Assembly (NCBI RefSeq): GCF_000732535.1 | Contig: NZ_APNK01000004.1 | Span: 1-64,000, forward strand | Source: Salinisphaera hydrothermalis C41B8 | Lineage (GTDB): Bacteria > Pseudomonadota > Gammaproteobacteria > Nevskiales > Salinisphaeraceae | Direction: 5' to 3' | DNA: 64,000 nt | Shown here: in pieces, positions 38,190 through 47,903 of the stretch | Layout of the letters: every line of letters begins with the position of its first letter | Position numbering within the stretch: position 1 is the stretch's first letter | The notes under the pieces: generated by a model | What the model was told of the DNA's origin: nothing | Database searches by the model: none | The model's input: the letters and a program-made list of their open reading frames with translations, nothing else | Translations under genes and position numbers: made by a program

Positions 38190-39044
38190 CTACTCCGGGG
38201 CCTCGGGCAACACGGTCATCTGGAACAGATGAATCCGGCGCGAGTCAGCACGCTGCACATTGAATTGAAAGCGATCGATGATGGTCGTTTCGCCGCGCTT
38301 GGGCATATGACCGAACTCGTGCATCACCAGGCCGCCCAGCGTATCGAATTCGTCGTCCGAGAAATCGGTGCCGAAGTAGCGATTGAATTCGTCGATCGGC
38401 GTCAATGCGTTGAGCTGATAACGATTCTTTTCCTGGCGCAGGATATTGGCGCCCTCGTCCTGGTCGTACTCGTCGTCGATCTCGCCGACGATCTGTTCCA
38501 GGGCATCCTCGATTGTGACCAGTCCGGCCACCCCGCCGTATTCGTCCACGACCACCGCCATGTGGTTGCGCGAGGCCTTGAATTCCTTGAGCAGCACGTT
38601 GACGCGCTTGGCCTCGGGAACATAGACCGCTGGACGCAGTACGGTGGCCAGGTCGAACGCCTTATCCTCGCCGTCCGACTCGGTCAGGCTGAGCATATCC
38701 TTGGCCAGCAGGATGCCGATGACCTCGTCGCGCGATTCACCGATCACCGGGAACCGCGAATGGCCGGATTCGGTGGCTACGGCCAGAATCTGCGCGGCAT
38801 CGGCATCGGAATCGATGACCACCATCTGGGAGCGCGGCACCATAATGTCGCGGACCTGGAGTTCGGACACCTTGAGCACGCCCTGCATCATCCACAGGGC
38901 ATCGACATCGAGCAGCGCGTTCTCCTGGGCTTCGCGCAGCACCTCGATCAGTTCATCGCGATCGCGTGGCGGACCCGCCAGACTCATGCCGATCTGGCGC
39001 AGCCAGCCCCGACTAGACTGATCGCTGTCGTCGTCGTCGCTCAT
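38190..39044 (-). CDS. ybeX: CorC/HlyC-family CBS-domain protein YbeX
   Basis: 284 residues. Two CBS domains (about 70-190) with RDIMVPRSQMVVID and DEVIGILLAKDML, then MAVVVDEYGGVAGLVTIEDALE (leading 20 residues quoted in part) and a C-terminal CorC_HlyC transporter-associated domain (about 205-280). No membrane segment, as in E. coli YbeX, which is linked to magnesium efflux and ribosome metabolism. Ordered with ybeY and ybeZ as usual. Confidence 0.94.
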   Translation of the reverse strand: MSDDDDSDQSSRGWLRQIGMSLAGPPRDRDELIEVLREAQENALLDVDALWMMQGVLKVSELQVRDIMVPRSQMVVIDSDADAAQILAVATESGHSRFPVIGESRDEVIGILLAKDMLSLTESDGEDKAFDLATVLRPAVYVPEAKRVNVLLKEFKASRNHMAVVVDEYGGVAGLVTIEDALEQIVGEIDDEYDQDEGANILRQEKNRYQLNALTPIDEFNRYFGTDFSDDEFDTLGGLVMHEFGHMPKRGETTIIDRFQFNVQRADSRRIHLFQMTVLPEAPE

Positions 39045-39112
39045 GGTTCACGCGGCGCGAGCCGCCTCCTCTCCACTGATGTTGTCGTCGGCGCGGTGCC
39101 CGCGCATGGGTT

Positions 39113-39574
39113 CTACTGCGCGTAGGGGTCCGCGTAGCCGAGCCGCGCCATGACGCGGCGCTCGGCCGCTTCCATGATCTCGGCTTCATCGTCGCCGATA
39201 TGGTCGAAGCCCAGCAAGTGGAACCCCCCGTGCACGACCATGTGCAGCAGATGTGCCACGACGGTCTTGCCCTGCACGGCCGCTTCTTTCTCGACCACCG
39301 GCATGCAGATGACCAGATCGCCGAGCGCAAAGAAACCCGGCAGCCGGGCATCGGCCGGAAACGATAGCACGTTGGTGGCATAGGGCTTGTCGCGGAACCG
39401 GCCGTTGAGATCGGCGGATTCGGCCTCGTCGACCAGGCGAACGTCCACGCTGACGTCGTCGCTCTCGCGCTCGATGCCGGCGTCGTCCAGCACCGCGGCC
39501 AGGGCTTCGATGAGCTGTTGTTCGTCGCAGTCGACTGTCACGCCGGGCGCGGCGACGAGATTGAAATCGATCAC
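39113..39574 (-). CDS. ybeY: Endoribonuclease YbeY, rRNA maturation factor
   Basis: 153 residues from GTG 39574, two bases after the ybeZ stop. The zinc site motif appears as [15 protein letters not shown] (about 115-129), matching H-G-x-x-H-x-x-G-x-D-H. It takes part in 16S rRNA 3' end maturation and 70S quality control. The only unusual feature is GF-H in place of L-H in the motif. Confidence 0.94.
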   Translation of the reverse strand: MIDFNLVAAPGVTVDCDEQQLIEALAAVLDDAGIERESDDVSVDVRLVDEAESADLNGRFRDKPYATNVLSFPADARLPGFFALGDLVICMPVVEKEAAVQGKTVVAHLLHMVVHGGFHLLGFDHIGDDEAEIMEAAERRVMARLGYADPYAQ

Positions 39575-39576
39575 CG

Positions 39577-40578
39577 TCAGCCGGCTCCTCCGCCGTCGCC
39601 CTCGGTATCCTGCTCGTAGGCCGCCACGATGCGCTGCACCAGCGGATGACGCACCACGTCGCGCCCGGCAAACCGGGTCACGCTGATGTTGTCGATCCCC
39701 GACAGCAACTTCACGGCATGCGACAACCCCGACTGCTTGGACGGCGGCAGATCGATCTGCGTCATATCGCCCGTCACGACCGCCGTGGAGCCGAAGCCGA
39801 TGCGCGTCAGAAACATCTTCATCTGTGCAACGGTGGTGTTCTGGGCTTCGTCGAGGATGATGAAGGCCTCGTTGAGCGTCCGCCCGCGCATGTAGGCCAG
39901 CGGCGCGACCTCGATCACCTGACGCTCGATCAGACGGCTGACCCGGTCGAAGCCAAGCATTTCGTAGAGCGCGTCGTACAGCGGGCGCAGATAGGGATCG
40001 ATCTTCTGCGCCAGATCGCCCGGCAGAAAGCCGAGATTCTCCCCCGCCTCGACCGCCGGCCGCACCAGCATGAGCCGGCGCACGCGCTCGGATTCCAACG
40101 CATCCACCGCGGCCGCCACGGCCAGATACGTCTTGCCGGTGCCGGCTGGCCCGATGCCGAAGTTGAGATCGTTGTCGGCCATCCGCGCCAGATAACGGCG
40201 CTGGTTCGGGCCGCGCCCGCGCACAAGCCCCGTGCGCGTCTTGATCACGACTTCTCGCGGGGACTTATCGTCGGCGCCGGCGGAAGCCGCGGCGTCCTCA
40301 CGCTCCTGCTCCGCGGTACGCGCGACCACATGAACGCGATCGGTCGCGATCGGGCCACTGGCCGTCGCCGCATACAATTCGTTGAGCGTGTCGATCGCGG
40401 CGTCGGCGGCCGCGTCCGAGCCATCGACCTGGAACAGATGGCCGCGGTTATGCACCGCCACGTTCAAGGTCTTCTCGATCAGGCGCAGATGCTCGTCCTG
40501 CGGTCCACACAAATGCGCGAGCCGCGCCATGTCGGGCGGCTCGAGCTCCAATGTCTTTCTAACGGTGTTGTCGGCCAA
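39577..40578 (-). CDS. ybeZ: PhoH-like ATPase YbeZ
   Basis: 333 residues with a TTG start (40578) and GAGG just upstream; no better ATG exists. Walker [13 protein letters not shown] (about 146), [22 protein letters not shown] with Walker B (IILDEAQN) and [10 protein letters not shown] (sensor) are typical of PhoH. It acts with YbeY in RNA metabolism. The N-terminal KH-like extension (about 10-75) is normal for YbeZ. Confidence 0.94.
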   Translation of the reverse strand: MADNTVRKTLELEPPDMARLAHLCGPQDEHLRLIEKTLNVAVHNRGHLFQVDGSDAAADAAIDTLNELYAATASGPIATDRVHVVARTAEQEREDAAASAGADDKSPREVVIKTRTGLVRGRGPNQRRYLARMADNDLNFGIGPAGTGKTYLAVAAAVDALESERVRRLMLVRPAVEAGENLGFLPGDLAQKIDPYLRPLYDALYEMLGFDRVSRLIERQVIEVAPLAYMRGRTLNEAFIILDEAQNTTVAQMKMFLTRIGFGSTAVVTGDMTQIDLPPSKQSGLSHAVKLLSGIDNISVTRFAGRDVVRHPLVQRIVAAYEQDTEGDGGGAG

Positions 40579-40621
40579 ATTGCCTCGGCGTGGTTAGTGC
40601 ACGTATGTCGCGATCTTCTCG

Positions 40622-42016
40622 TCAGCCGATCGCGGCCATGTCCGGCGCCTCGGCGACCGGCTCTGTCGTCTTTATGCGGCCGCGTAGCGAATTATCCAAG
40701 GCCTCGGTGATCTCGATCTCGACGAAATGACCGGCCATCCGCGGATGGCCCTCGAAATTCACCCAACGATTGGAATCGGTCCGACCGGCCATCTGGCCGC
40801 CGCCGCGCTTGGATTCGCGCTCGACCAGCACGCGCTGGGTGGTACCGACCATGTTCGCCATGTACTGACGATTGAAATCGGCAATGCGGTCCTGCAGGCG
40901 TTTGAGCCGCGCTTTCTTGACGTCGCGCGGTTCGTCGTCGGCCATCTCCGCGGCCGGCGTGCCCGGGCGCTTGCTGTAGACAAACGAAAACGCCGCATCG
41001 AAACCGATGGCCTCGACCAGATCCATGGTCGCCTCGAATTCGGGCTCACCCTCGCCCGGATGACCAACGATGATGTCCGTCGACAGGCTGATGTCGGGGC
41101 GTACCGCGCGCAGTTTCTCGATGCGCTCGATGAAATGCTCGACCGTGTAGCCGCGATTCATCGCCTCCAGCACCGCGTTGGAGCCGGACTGCACCGGCAG
41201 GTGCAGATAGTTGGCCAGCTTCGGCACGCGGGCATAGGCCTCGATCAGCGCATCCGAGAATTCCAGCGGATGGCTGGTGGTATAGCGGATGCGTTCGATG
41301 CCCTCGATTTCGGCCACGAACTCGACCAGCATCGCCAGATCGCAGATCGAGCCGTCTTCCATCGGCCCGCGATAGCCGTTGACGTTCTGGCCCAGCAGCG
41401 TGATTTCCTTCACGCCCTGCTCCGCCAGCTCGGCGACTTCCAGAATCACGTCATCAAATGGCCGCGAGATTTCCTCGCCGCGCGTATACGGCACCACGCA
41501 GAAGCTGCAGTATTTGGAGCAGCCTTCCATGATCGACACGAACGCGGTCGCCCCCTCGGCGCGGGCCGGCGGCATGTGATCGAACTTGTCGATCTCGGGA
41601 AAGGCGATATCGACGATGCCGGCGCCGTTGTCGTTGATGTCGTCGAGCAGCTGCGGCAGCCGATGCAGCGTCTGCGGGCCGAACACCATGTCCACGAACG
41701 GCGCACGCTCGCGAATCGCGTGGCCTTCCTGGGACGCCACGCAACCGCCTACACCGATCACCAGGCTGGGGTTGGCGTCCTTGAGCGGTTTCCAGCGACC
41801 GAGCTGCGAGAACACCTTCTCCTGTGCCTTCTCGCGGATCGAGCAGGTGTTGAGCAGGATGATGTCGGCCTCTTCGGGCGTGCCCACGCGGGTCGCACCG
41901 CGATCCTTGGCCAGCACGTCGACCATCTTGGCCGAGTCGTACTCGTTCATCTGGCAACCCCAGGTCGCCACGAATACCTTGGGCGCATTGACGCTGTGTT
42001 CCACCGTTTCGGACAT
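40622..42016 (-). CDS. miaB: tRNA-2-methylthio-N6-dimethylallyladenosine synthase
   Basis: 464 residues. N-terminal MTTase domain cysteines in [21 protein letters not shown] and GGCVAS (auxiliary 4Fe-4S), radical SAM motif [15 protein letters not shown] (about 160), and a C-terminal TRAM domain (about 385-450). It adds the methylthio group to i6A37 of tRNAs reading UNN codons. First gene of the conserved miaB-ybeZ-ybeY-ybeX-lnt-leuS-lptE order. Confidence 0.96.
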   Translation of the reverse strand: MSETVEHSVNAPKVFVATWGCQMNEYDSAKMVDVLAKDRGATRVGTPEEADIILLNTCSIREKAQEKVFSQLGRWKPLKDANPSLVIGVGGCVASQEGHAIRERAPFVDMVFGPQTLHRLPQLLDDINDNGAGIVDIAFPEIDKFDHMPPARAEGATAFVSIMEGCSKYCSFCVVPYTRGEEISRPFDDVILEVAELAEQGVKEITLLGQNVNGYRGPMEDGSICDLAMLVEFVAEIEGIERIRYTTSHPLEFSDALIEAYARVPKLANYLHLPVQSGSNAVLEAMNRGYTVEHFIERIEKLRAVRPDISLSTDIIVGHPGEGEPEFEATMDLVEAIGFDAAFSFVYSKRPGTPAAEMADDEPRDVKKARLKRLQDRIADFNRQYMANMVGTTQRVLVERESKRGGGQMAGRTDSNRWVNFEGHPRMAGHFVEIEITEALDNSLRGRIKTTEPVAEAPDMAAIG

Positions 42017-42061
42017 CGCGTGAACCGTCGGGGTCGGAAATTGACCCGCCAGTTTAACGCA

Positions 42062-43285
42062 TTAAGAGCCGTAGCGGCGCGCAGTGCCGGCCGATCTATG
42101 TTGCGTCATCGCCTGGTAAAGCGCGCCGACGCGTTCGGCCGCGATCCGGGACAATTCCACGGCCGGCTGCTCGATCGTACGATACGCGAGATCGCTGACC
42201 ACGAAACACAGCCCGAAGGTCACCACCAGCAGCCAGCCGAGCGGCATCCGACCAGCAAAACCATGCAGCATCGCCAGCAGCACGAGCGGGTGAAACAGAT
42301 ACAGGCTGTAGGAAATCCGGCCCAGATACTGGCAGACCGGCGCCTCGAGCGCGCGCCGGAATCCCGGCTCGGCTGCCGCGGTGACCAGCAGCAACGCGGC
42401 CGCGGCCATCATCGGCCAGTCGTAGGGCATCATCGTGGCGAGGCCCGTGATATGCAGCGCCCGGCCGCCATAGACATAGAGCATGAAGGTGAGCACCCCC
42501 AGCAGAATTCGCGTACGCCCCGGCAGACGGCCGTACGCCGCGAATAACGTGTCGCGATGATGGGCCAGGCTCGCGCCGATGGCGAAGGCCAGCATGTAGT
42601 GCACGGTCAGCACGTACGCCGTCAGCCCGCCATGCGCGGCAAAACCGGCGATGTTCATGGACTCGCGTATCGCCGGCTGGCGCAGCACCACCATGGTCGC
42701 GCTGGCGACCACGAACGGCATGAGCGCGGCCCACCAGCGCATCCGCCGCACCATGAAAAAGATCAGCGGAAACACGAGGGAGATGCGCATCTCGTGTACC
42801 AGTGTCCAGATCGTGAAGTCGTAGCGATCGGAGTTGAACTGGCCGACGAACAACAGATGCTCGCCGATCGAGGGCCAGGTCACCGGCCATGACCAGAACT
42901 TGTTGATCCAGCTGTTGAAACCGGCCAGCGTGTCGCCGGTTACCGCATGTGCGCCGATGATGCCGAGCACGATCGCCGCCAGATACGGCACGTACAGCCG
43001 CACCACCCGCTTGGCCACATAGGCCGGCATCGACAGCTTGGCCCGCGCCAAAAGCAGATACAGCACGAAGCCGCTCAGCACGAAGAACAGCACCACCGCG
43101 GCATGCCCCTGGAAGAGCACGTCCAGCGGAGTCTGTTTGGCCACGCGTGTCCATTGGAAGAACCGATCGTAGACCGCCGCCTGCTGGCCCCGCATGACGA
43201 TGAAAAAATGGCCGACGATCACGCTGCAGGCCGCCAGACCGCGCAACGAGTCGAATGCGTGGATACGTGCCGAGGAACCGGACAT
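42062..43285 (-). CDS. Acyltransferase-3 family membrane O-acyltransferase
   Basis: 407 residues from ATG 43285 (MSGSSARIHAFDSLRGLAAC). About ten membrane segments. Diagnostic blocks are AFDSLRGLAACSVIVGHF with the catalytic His, FFVLSGFVLYLL, and WTLVHEMRISLVFPL; the C-terminus has YLGRISYSLYLFHPLVLL. Members of this family (OafA, NodX, MdoC-like) acetylate surface polysaccharides or lipids. The neighbouring divergent ECF sigma gene gives no clear link. Upstream extension would overlap that gene. Confidence 0.88.
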   Translation of the reverse strand: MSGSSARIHAFDSLRGLAACSVIVGHFFIVMRGQQAAVYDRFFQWTRVAKQTPLDVLFQGHAAVVLFFVLSGFVLYLLLARAKLSMPAYVAKRVVRLYVPYLAAIVLGIIGAHAVTGDTLAGFNSWINKFWSWPVTWPSIGEHLLFVGQFNSDRYDFTIWTLVHEMRISLVFPLIFFMVRRMRWWAALMPFVVASATMVVLRQPAIRESMNIAGFAAHGGLTAYVLTVHYMLAFAIGASLAHHRDTLFAAYGRLPGRTRILLGVLTFMLYVYGGRALHITGLATMMPYDWPMMAAAALLLVTAAAEPGFRRALEAPVCQYLGRISYSLYLFHPLVLLAMLHGFAGRMPLGWLLVVTFGLCFVVSDLAYRTIEQPAVELSRIAAERVGALYQAMTQHRSAGTARRYGS

Positions 43286-43449
43286 GGGCAAATCTCGCGT
43301 TCGAAGCTTGCCGGATGTAACGACGTCCACGGCCGCGCGGTTCCACAATGAATCGTCATGGAACCGATCGCGTTTTTCGTCGTTATTGGACTACGGAACC
43401 GACGAACGACCGAGCGCGCTATGAGCGAGGCCCTGTGATCGAGCCCGGC

Positions 43450-43953
43450 ATGATCGAAGCCGAAATCCCGCATCTGCGGCGCTATGCGCGTGCCTTGCTG
43501 CGGGACCGCGAAGCCGCCGACGATCTGGTGCAGGACACGCTGGAGCGCGCGTGGCGCAAACGTCATCTCTGGCGTCCGCACGGCCGACTGCGAGGCTGGT
43601 TGTTCCGCGTGTTGTACCGGCTGTATCTGGACGGCCACCCGGCCCCCACGCGGGATCGGGACAAGCTGATCGCGCTGGATGCCATCGCGCTCGATCCGCG
43701 CGACCGCGCGGCCTCGAACGGCCTGCAGCTGCATTGCCGGGATGTACTGGCCGCCATGGACCGGCTATCGCCGGAGCATCGGGCGATCCTGATGCTGGCG
43801 GCTCTGGAACAGCCGAGCTACCGCGACGGCGCGCGCATGCTCGGCATTCGCGTCGGCACATTCCGCTCGCGGCTGTCGCGGGCACGCCAACAGCTCAACG
43901 AGCTGATGGAAACCGACGACTACACGAGCGCATCGGCGGAGGCCCGGGGATGA
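43450..43953 (+). CDS. ECF-type RNA polymerase sigma factor
   Basis: 167 residues from ATG 43450; a GTG at 43435 with GAGCGAGG upstream is an equally good candidate and would add five residues. Region 2 is IPHLRRYARALLRDREAADD with LVQDTLERAW (about 5-45), region 4 is DRLSPEHRAILMLAALEQPS and GTFRSRLSRARQQLNELM (about 105-160). The stop overlaps the start of the membrane protein downstream (ATGA), the usual sigma/anti-sigma layout. Target genes and stimulus are unknown. Confidence 0.9.
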   Translation: MIEAEIPHLRRYARALLRDREAADDLVQDTLERAWRKRHLWRPHGRLRGWLFRVLYRLYLDGHPAPTRDRDKLIALDAIALDPRDRAASNGLQLHCRDVLAAMDRLSPEHRAILMLAALEQPSYRDGARMLGIRVGTFRSRLSRARQQLNELMETDDYTSASAEARG

Positions 43954-44804
43954 GATCGAAAAACAGAGCGACAATCGACTACGAACAGTGTGTCGCCTAC
44001 TACCGGGCCGGCCGTCGTATTGCCGGCGCGGCGGCCATCGAACGCTATCTGACCGCCAATCCGCGAACGGCCGAGCGCGCCGAGCGCGACGCCCAACATG
44101 ACCTGGCCCTGGCCCATCGTTACGACCCGGTGCTGAACGAACCGATCCCGCCGCGGCTGTTGCACGGTCACGACAGCTCGCCCGCGAGCTGGCTGGCGGG
44201 CGCCGGCCTGGTTGCCATGATCGGCCTGTCCGCGGCCGGCGGCTGGTGGCTACGGGGACTGGAATTCGGCGCCGCGTCGCCGACTGCGCAGACGAACACC
44301 TTCGGCCAGCAGGTTGCGCGCCTGTCGGACCGCCAGCCCGCGGTCGACGCGGCAGCGCGGGTCGCGGCCCGGCCGACGCCGCCGGATCTATCGCGCGCCG
44401 GCTACCGATTCAGCGGCCGGCGCGTGGTACCGACCGCCGGCGGCCAGCCGCTAACCGCCTACGATTATCGCAACAACGCCGGCAAGCACGTCACGATCTA
44501 TGCCCGGCCGGAGCCCGGTGCCGGCCGACGGACGCCGGATGTCATCTCACCGTCCGGCGTGTCGCTGGCCCGCTGGCAAGCGCACGGGCACGATTACGCG
44601 CTTACGGGCGATCTGCCGCCGGCCACGCTCAACGAACTCGCCGAAATCGCCGCCCAACCGACAAGCCAGGACCCGGCCGACCAACAGACCCCGGCCGCCC
44701 CGTCGGTCAAAATGCCGCAGCAAACCCAGGCTCCGGCGGCGACCGTCGGACAGCCGGTCGAGCGCACGGTCACGCCACGACAACAGCCCGCCAGCGGGCT
44801 CTGA
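43950..44804 (+). CDS. Anti-sigma factor-like membrane protein
   Basis: 284 residues. Cytoplasmic N-terminus about 1-79 (with ERYLTANPRTAERAERDAQ resembling the helical anti-sigma domain), one membrane segment about 80-101, and a periplasmic part with a folded-looking region 135-215 then a Pro/Gln/Thr-rich tail. There is no zinc-binding His-x3-Cys-x2-Cys motif; only one Cys (residue 14) is present in the N-terminal domain, so it is not of the ZAS type. Coupled to the ECF sigma gene, which makes an anti-sigma role likely; similar proteins are annotated as transmembrane regulators of the PrtR/FecR-like group. Confidence 0.75.
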   Translation: MRSKNRATIDYEQCVAYYRAGRRIAGAAAIERYLTANPRTAERAERDAQHDLALAHRYDPVLNEPIPPRLLHGHDSSPASWLAGAGLVAMIGLSAAGGWWLRGLEFGAASPTAQTNTFGQQVARLSDRQPAVDAAARVAARPTPPDLSRAGYRFSGRRVVPTAGGQPLTAYDYRNNAGKHVTIYARPEPGAGRRTPDVISPSGVSLARWQAHGHDYALTGDLPPATLNELAEIAAQPTSQDPADQQTPAAPSVKMPQQTQAPAATVGQPVERTVTPRQQPASGL

Positions 44805-44821
44805 TCCGGCAAGGTGCACGG

Positions 44822-44861
44822 TTGATTCAGATCAACCCGTGCCCGCGGGCCCGGCCTACAG
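44822..44861 (+). promoter_or_regulatory. FNR/Anr box and -10 element upstream of the persulfide-dioxygenase-like gene
   Basis: TTGATTCAGATCAA (44822-44835) is a perfect TTGAT-N4-ATCAA box. A -10 hexamer TACAGT lies at 44856-44861, so the start point would be near 44869, placing the box centre at about -41, the position of class II FNR-activated promoters. The gene starts at 44905. Confidence 0.75.
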
Positions 44862-44904
44862 TGAAGCAATGGCGCGTCCATCCGCGTAGGCCAGGAGAGC
44901 TGTC

Positions 44905-45789
44905 ATGGCGACGTCCGATCTCATCGAGGAAGTCCGGGTTCAATCCTTCTTCGACCCGGCGACCAACACCGTCAGCTATATCGTCAGTGATCCGGCCACG
45001 CGCCACTGCGCCGTGATCGATTCCGTGCTGGATTACGATCCCAGCGCCGGGCGCACGAGTACCGAAAGCGCCCAGCGCATCGTCGATGCCATACGCGAAC
45101 AGCACCTGACCGTGGACTGGCTGCTGGAAACACATGCCCATGCCGATCATCTATCGGCTGCACCGTGGATTCAGGATCAGGTCGGCGGCAAACTCGCCAT
45201 CGGCGAACACATCAAGACGGTGCAGGAAGTCTTCGGCAAAATCTTCAACGCCGGCACCGAATTCGCACGTGACGGCAGCCAGTTCGACCAGTTGTTTGCC
45301 GACGGCGTGGAATACAGCGTCGGCTCGATCGCCGCTCGCGCTATTCATACGCCGGGCCATACCCCCGCCTGTATGAGTCATATCATCGGCGACGCGGTGT
45401 TCGTCGGCGACACGCTGTTCATGCCGGACTACGGCACCGCACGCTGCGATTTCCCCGGCGGCGACGCGCGGACGCTGTATCGCTCGATCCAGAAGCTCAT
45501 GGCCCTGCCGGACGAAACCCGCATGTTTCTCTGCCACGACTATCTGCCCGAGGGGCGGACCGAATATCGCTGGGAAACCACTGTGGGCGAGCAGCGCCGC
45601 CACAATATTCATGTGCACGAAGGGATCACGGAAGACGAATTCGTCGCCATGCGCGAAGCCCGCGACGCGACGCTTGGCATGCCTCGGCTGATTCTGCCGT
45701 CAGTGCAGGTCAACATGCGCGCCGGCCATTTGCCGGAACCGGAAGCCAACGGCACGCGTTACCTGAAGATCCCGGTAAACGCACTTTAG
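44905..45789 (+). CDS. Metallo-beta-lactamase-fold persulfide dioxygenase-like protein (paralogue 1)
   Basis: 294 residues, AGGAG upstream of the ATG. Metal site residues: His77-x-His79-x-Asp81-His82 (THAHADH), His in HTPGHTPACM (about 151), Asp in FVGDTLFMPDYGTAR (about 171) and His in CHDYLPEG. The strings FMPDYGTARCDFPGGDARTL and YLKIPVNAL are typical of the Blh/ETHE1-related branch that oxidises glutathione persulfide to sulfite. The perfect FNR box upstream suggests expression at low oxygen, which is odd for an oxygen-consuming enzyme. A second homologue lies at 57.9 kb. Confidence 0.85.
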   Translation: MATSDLIEEVRVQSFFDPATNTVSYIVSDPATRHCAVIDSVLDYDPSAGRTSTESAQRIVDAIREQHLTVDWLLETHAHADHLSAAPWIQDQVGGKLAIGEHIKTVQEVFGKIFNAGTEFARDGSQFDQLFADGVEYSVGSIAARAIHTPGHTPACMSHIIGDAVFVGDTLFMPDYGTARCDFPGGDARTLYRSIQKLMALPDETRMFLCHDYLPEGRTEYRWETTVGEQRRHNIHVHEGITEDEFVAMREARDATLGMPRLILPSVQVNMRAGHLPEPEANGTRYLKIPVNAL

Positions 45790-45803
45790 GCGAAAGCGTT
45801 TCT

Positions 45804-47141
45804 TTAATCGGCCCGGCGGCGCTGATCGGTGTCTGTCGCCAGTAACGATAGTTCGGTCTGCAATCCACCGCCCGGGCGTGCCTGCAAAACAAGCCCGCCG
45901 CCGAAACGCTCGGCCACGGCCGCGGCAATGGCCAACCCGAGGCCACTGCCGCCCTGCGCGCGGCCGGTGCCCTGGCGTGCAAAGCGTGGAATCAACACAT
46001 CGGGGTCCACATCGGCCGGCCAGTCGCCGCGGTCACGCACGATGAATACGATATTTCGACCCCGTCGTTCGACGTCGAGTGTGATCGGCTGACCGGCCGG
46101 CGTATGTCGACAGGCGTTTTCCAACAGATTGCGCAACGCGCCTGCGGTCAGTGCCAAGGGCGCAACCACCTCGGCCGCCGCATCGAACGGGCCGACTTGA
46201 ACCCGCGTCTGTTCGCCTAGATCGGCCAATGCGGCCGCAATCACGTCCGATACGGCCGCTGTCGACACGGGCCGATCGCTTTGATCGTTTTCGATCCGCG
46301 CCAACAGCAGTAGTTGCTCCAGCGTATGCTGCAAGCGCGCGATGCCGGCCTCGGCATCGACCAGTGCCTGGCGCGCGCGCTGTCCATCGGCACGAGCGGC
46401 CAGCTGGACGTGGGTCTTAATCGCCGTCAGCGGTGTGCGCAGCTCGTGCGCGGCATCGCTGGTGAAACGCTGCTCCCGGGTCAGCGCCTGGGCGGTGCGA
46501 TCGAGCAGATGATTGAGCGTGGCGATGGCCGGCTGCAGTTCGGCCGGTGCGGATTCGACCACGATCGGCACCAGCGTCTCCGGGTTACGCCGCGCCAGCT
46601 CCCGCCGCAGACGCTCCAGCGGCGCCAGCCCGCGCGAAATACTCCACCACACCGCAATCAGGCTGCCGAGCAACGCCAGCACGAACGGTACCGCCGCTGC
46701 GAGCACGATGCCCCATTGCAGATGCCGTCGCTCGTCGACCCGGTCGGCAACGGTGATCACCAACCCGTGGTCGAACTCGGTATAGAGCCGCCAGCGTTGA
46801 CCGTTGCGGCTGCGCTCGGAAAAGCCCGGCGGCGCGCGATTGAGTACGCTCGCCAGATCGCCCCGCGTGCGCAGCAGCACATCGCCCCGCATCGAGCGGA
46901 TCTGACAGGCCACCCCGGCACCCGGCGGCGATGACAGCTGCGGCCCAACGGTCTGCTGCCAGGTCGACTCCGGCACCTGCGACAACAGACCTGCGACCAT
47001 ATGCGCGGAGGCGACCAGCCGCTGATCGAGTGTATCCCGAACGCGTCGATCAAGGTCGAACAGCATCCAGGCCGAGGCCGCGAACCACAGCAGGCACAGC
47101 GAGGCCACCAGCGTGATCAGCAGCCGGCGGCGCAGGCTCAT
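45804..47141 (-). CDS. Sensor histidine kinase (DsbS/QseC-like)
   Basis: 445 residues. TM1 about 8-28, periplasmic sensor about 29-145, TM2 about 146-168, HAMP about 170-222, His box FTSDAAHELRTPLTAIKTHV (about 229-248) and ATPase domain with NLLENACRH, DRGDWP-type degenerate G1 and GSGLGLAIAAAVAERFG. Begins at the ATGA overlap with the regulator gene. Location beside dsbD/E/G matches DsbS, the copper-sensing kinase described for P. aeruginosa; the periplasmic region has few cysteines (CQI around residue 79), so the signal is only inferred. Confidence 0.88.
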   Translation of the reverse strand: MSLRRRLLITLVASLCLLWFAASAWMLFDLDRRVRDTLDQRLVASAHMVAGLLSQVPESTWQQTVGPQLSSPPGAGVACQIRSMRGDVLLRTRGDLASVLNRAPPGFSERSRNGQRWRLYTEFDHGLVITVADRVDERRHLQWGIVLAAAVPFVLALLGSLIAVWWSISRGLAPLERLRRELARRNPETLVPIVVESAPAELQPAIATLNHLLDRTAQALTREQRFTSDAAHELRTPLTAIKTHVQLAARADGQRARQALVDAEAGIARLQHTLEQLLLLARIENDQSDRPVSTAAVSDVIAAALADLGEQTRVQVGPFDAAAEVVAPLALTAGALRNLLENACRHTPAGQPITLDVERRGRNIVFIVRDRGDWPADVDPDVLIPRFARQGTGRAQGGSGLGLAIAAAVAERFGGGLVLQARPGGGLQTELSLLATDTDQRRRAD

Positions 47142-47806
47142 GCCCCACCCGCCGGGCCAAGCCGGTAACCGACGCCGCGCACCGTCTCCACAACATCGCG
47201 CCCTAGCTTGCGACGGAGATTATGGATGTGCACCGACAAGGCATTGCCCTCGATCTCGGCGTCGAAGCCGTAGAGGCTGTCCTTGAGCTGATCGGCCGAA
47301 ACGATGCGCGGACCGGCATGCAGCAGTCGCTCGAGCAGCGCGGTTTCGCGGCGCGTCAGCGTGATCGGCCGGCCGGCGACCGTGGTCTGGCGGCTGGCCG
47401 TATTGAAACACAGCGCGCCATGTTCGAGCACGGGCGTGGCGAACCCGGCCGCACGACGCAGCAGAGCCCGAACCCGCGCGAGCAGTTCGTCCAGATCGAA
47501 TGGCTTAAGCAGATAATCGTCGCCGCCGGCCGATAGACCGGCCACACGATCGGCCACCGCATCGCGCGCCGTGAGCACCAGCACCGGCTCGCGCCGTCCG
47601 GCGGCACGCCAGTCGCGCAGCAACGACAGGCCGTCGCGATCCGTCAAGCCGATATCCAGGATCACCAGATCGGTGGTCAGCGCGATCAGCGTCGCGTCGG
47701 CCTCGGCCGCCGTCGCCACGCGATCGACCGCAAACCCTTCGATTTCCAGCGCCGAGCCGATCCCCGACGCAACGAGATCATCGTCTTCGACCAGCAGAAC
47801 GTGCAC
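47138..47806 (-). CDS. OmpR-family response regulator (DsbR/QseB-like)
   Basis: 222 residues from GTG 47806 (VHVLLVEDDDLVASG), preceded by GAGG; an upstream in-frame start was rejected because it extends past the family N-terminus. Receiver domain with Glu-Asp-Asp near 6-8, phosphoacceptor Asp in LVILDIGLTD (about 51) and Lys in YLLKPFDLDELL (about 100). C-terminal winged helix with TRRETALLERLLHAGPRIVS and VSVHIHNLRRKLG-type recognition region. Likely target boxes CTAAT-N5-CTTAAT lie on both sides of the divergent gap. Confidence 0.9.
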   Translation of the reverse strand: MHVLLVEDDDLVASGIGSALEIEGFAVDRVATAAEADATLIALTTDLVILDIGLTDRDGLSLLRDWRAAGRREPVLVLTARDAVADRVAGLSAGGDDYLLKPFDLDELLARVRALLRRAAGFATPVLEHGALCFNTASRQTTVAGRPITLTRRETALLERLLHAGPRIVSADQLKDSLYGFDAEIEGNALSVHIHNLRRKLGRDVVETVRGVGYRLGPAGGA

Positions 47807-47848
47807 TTCTCGACCTCGATGAATACATCGCCATGATCCGTGCGCCAC

Positions 47849-47864
47849 ATTAAGTGGGGATTAG
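47849..47864 (-). promoter_or_regulatory. Response-regulator box 1 (CTAAT-N5-CTTAAT)
   Basis: The minus strand reads CTAATCCCCACTTAAT, a direct repeat with 11-base pitch as used by QseB/PmrA-class regulators. It is 43 bases upstream of the regulator start. Confidence 0.65.
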
Positions 47865-47903
47865 CCCATCTGCCAGCGCGCATCGAGTCCCGGCTCTGCG
47901 CAG

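Noticed and set aside
40727-42547. A 606-codon plus-strand open frame opposite miaB
   Set aside because: His/Arg-rich antisense shadow; miaB motifs are intact on the minus strand.
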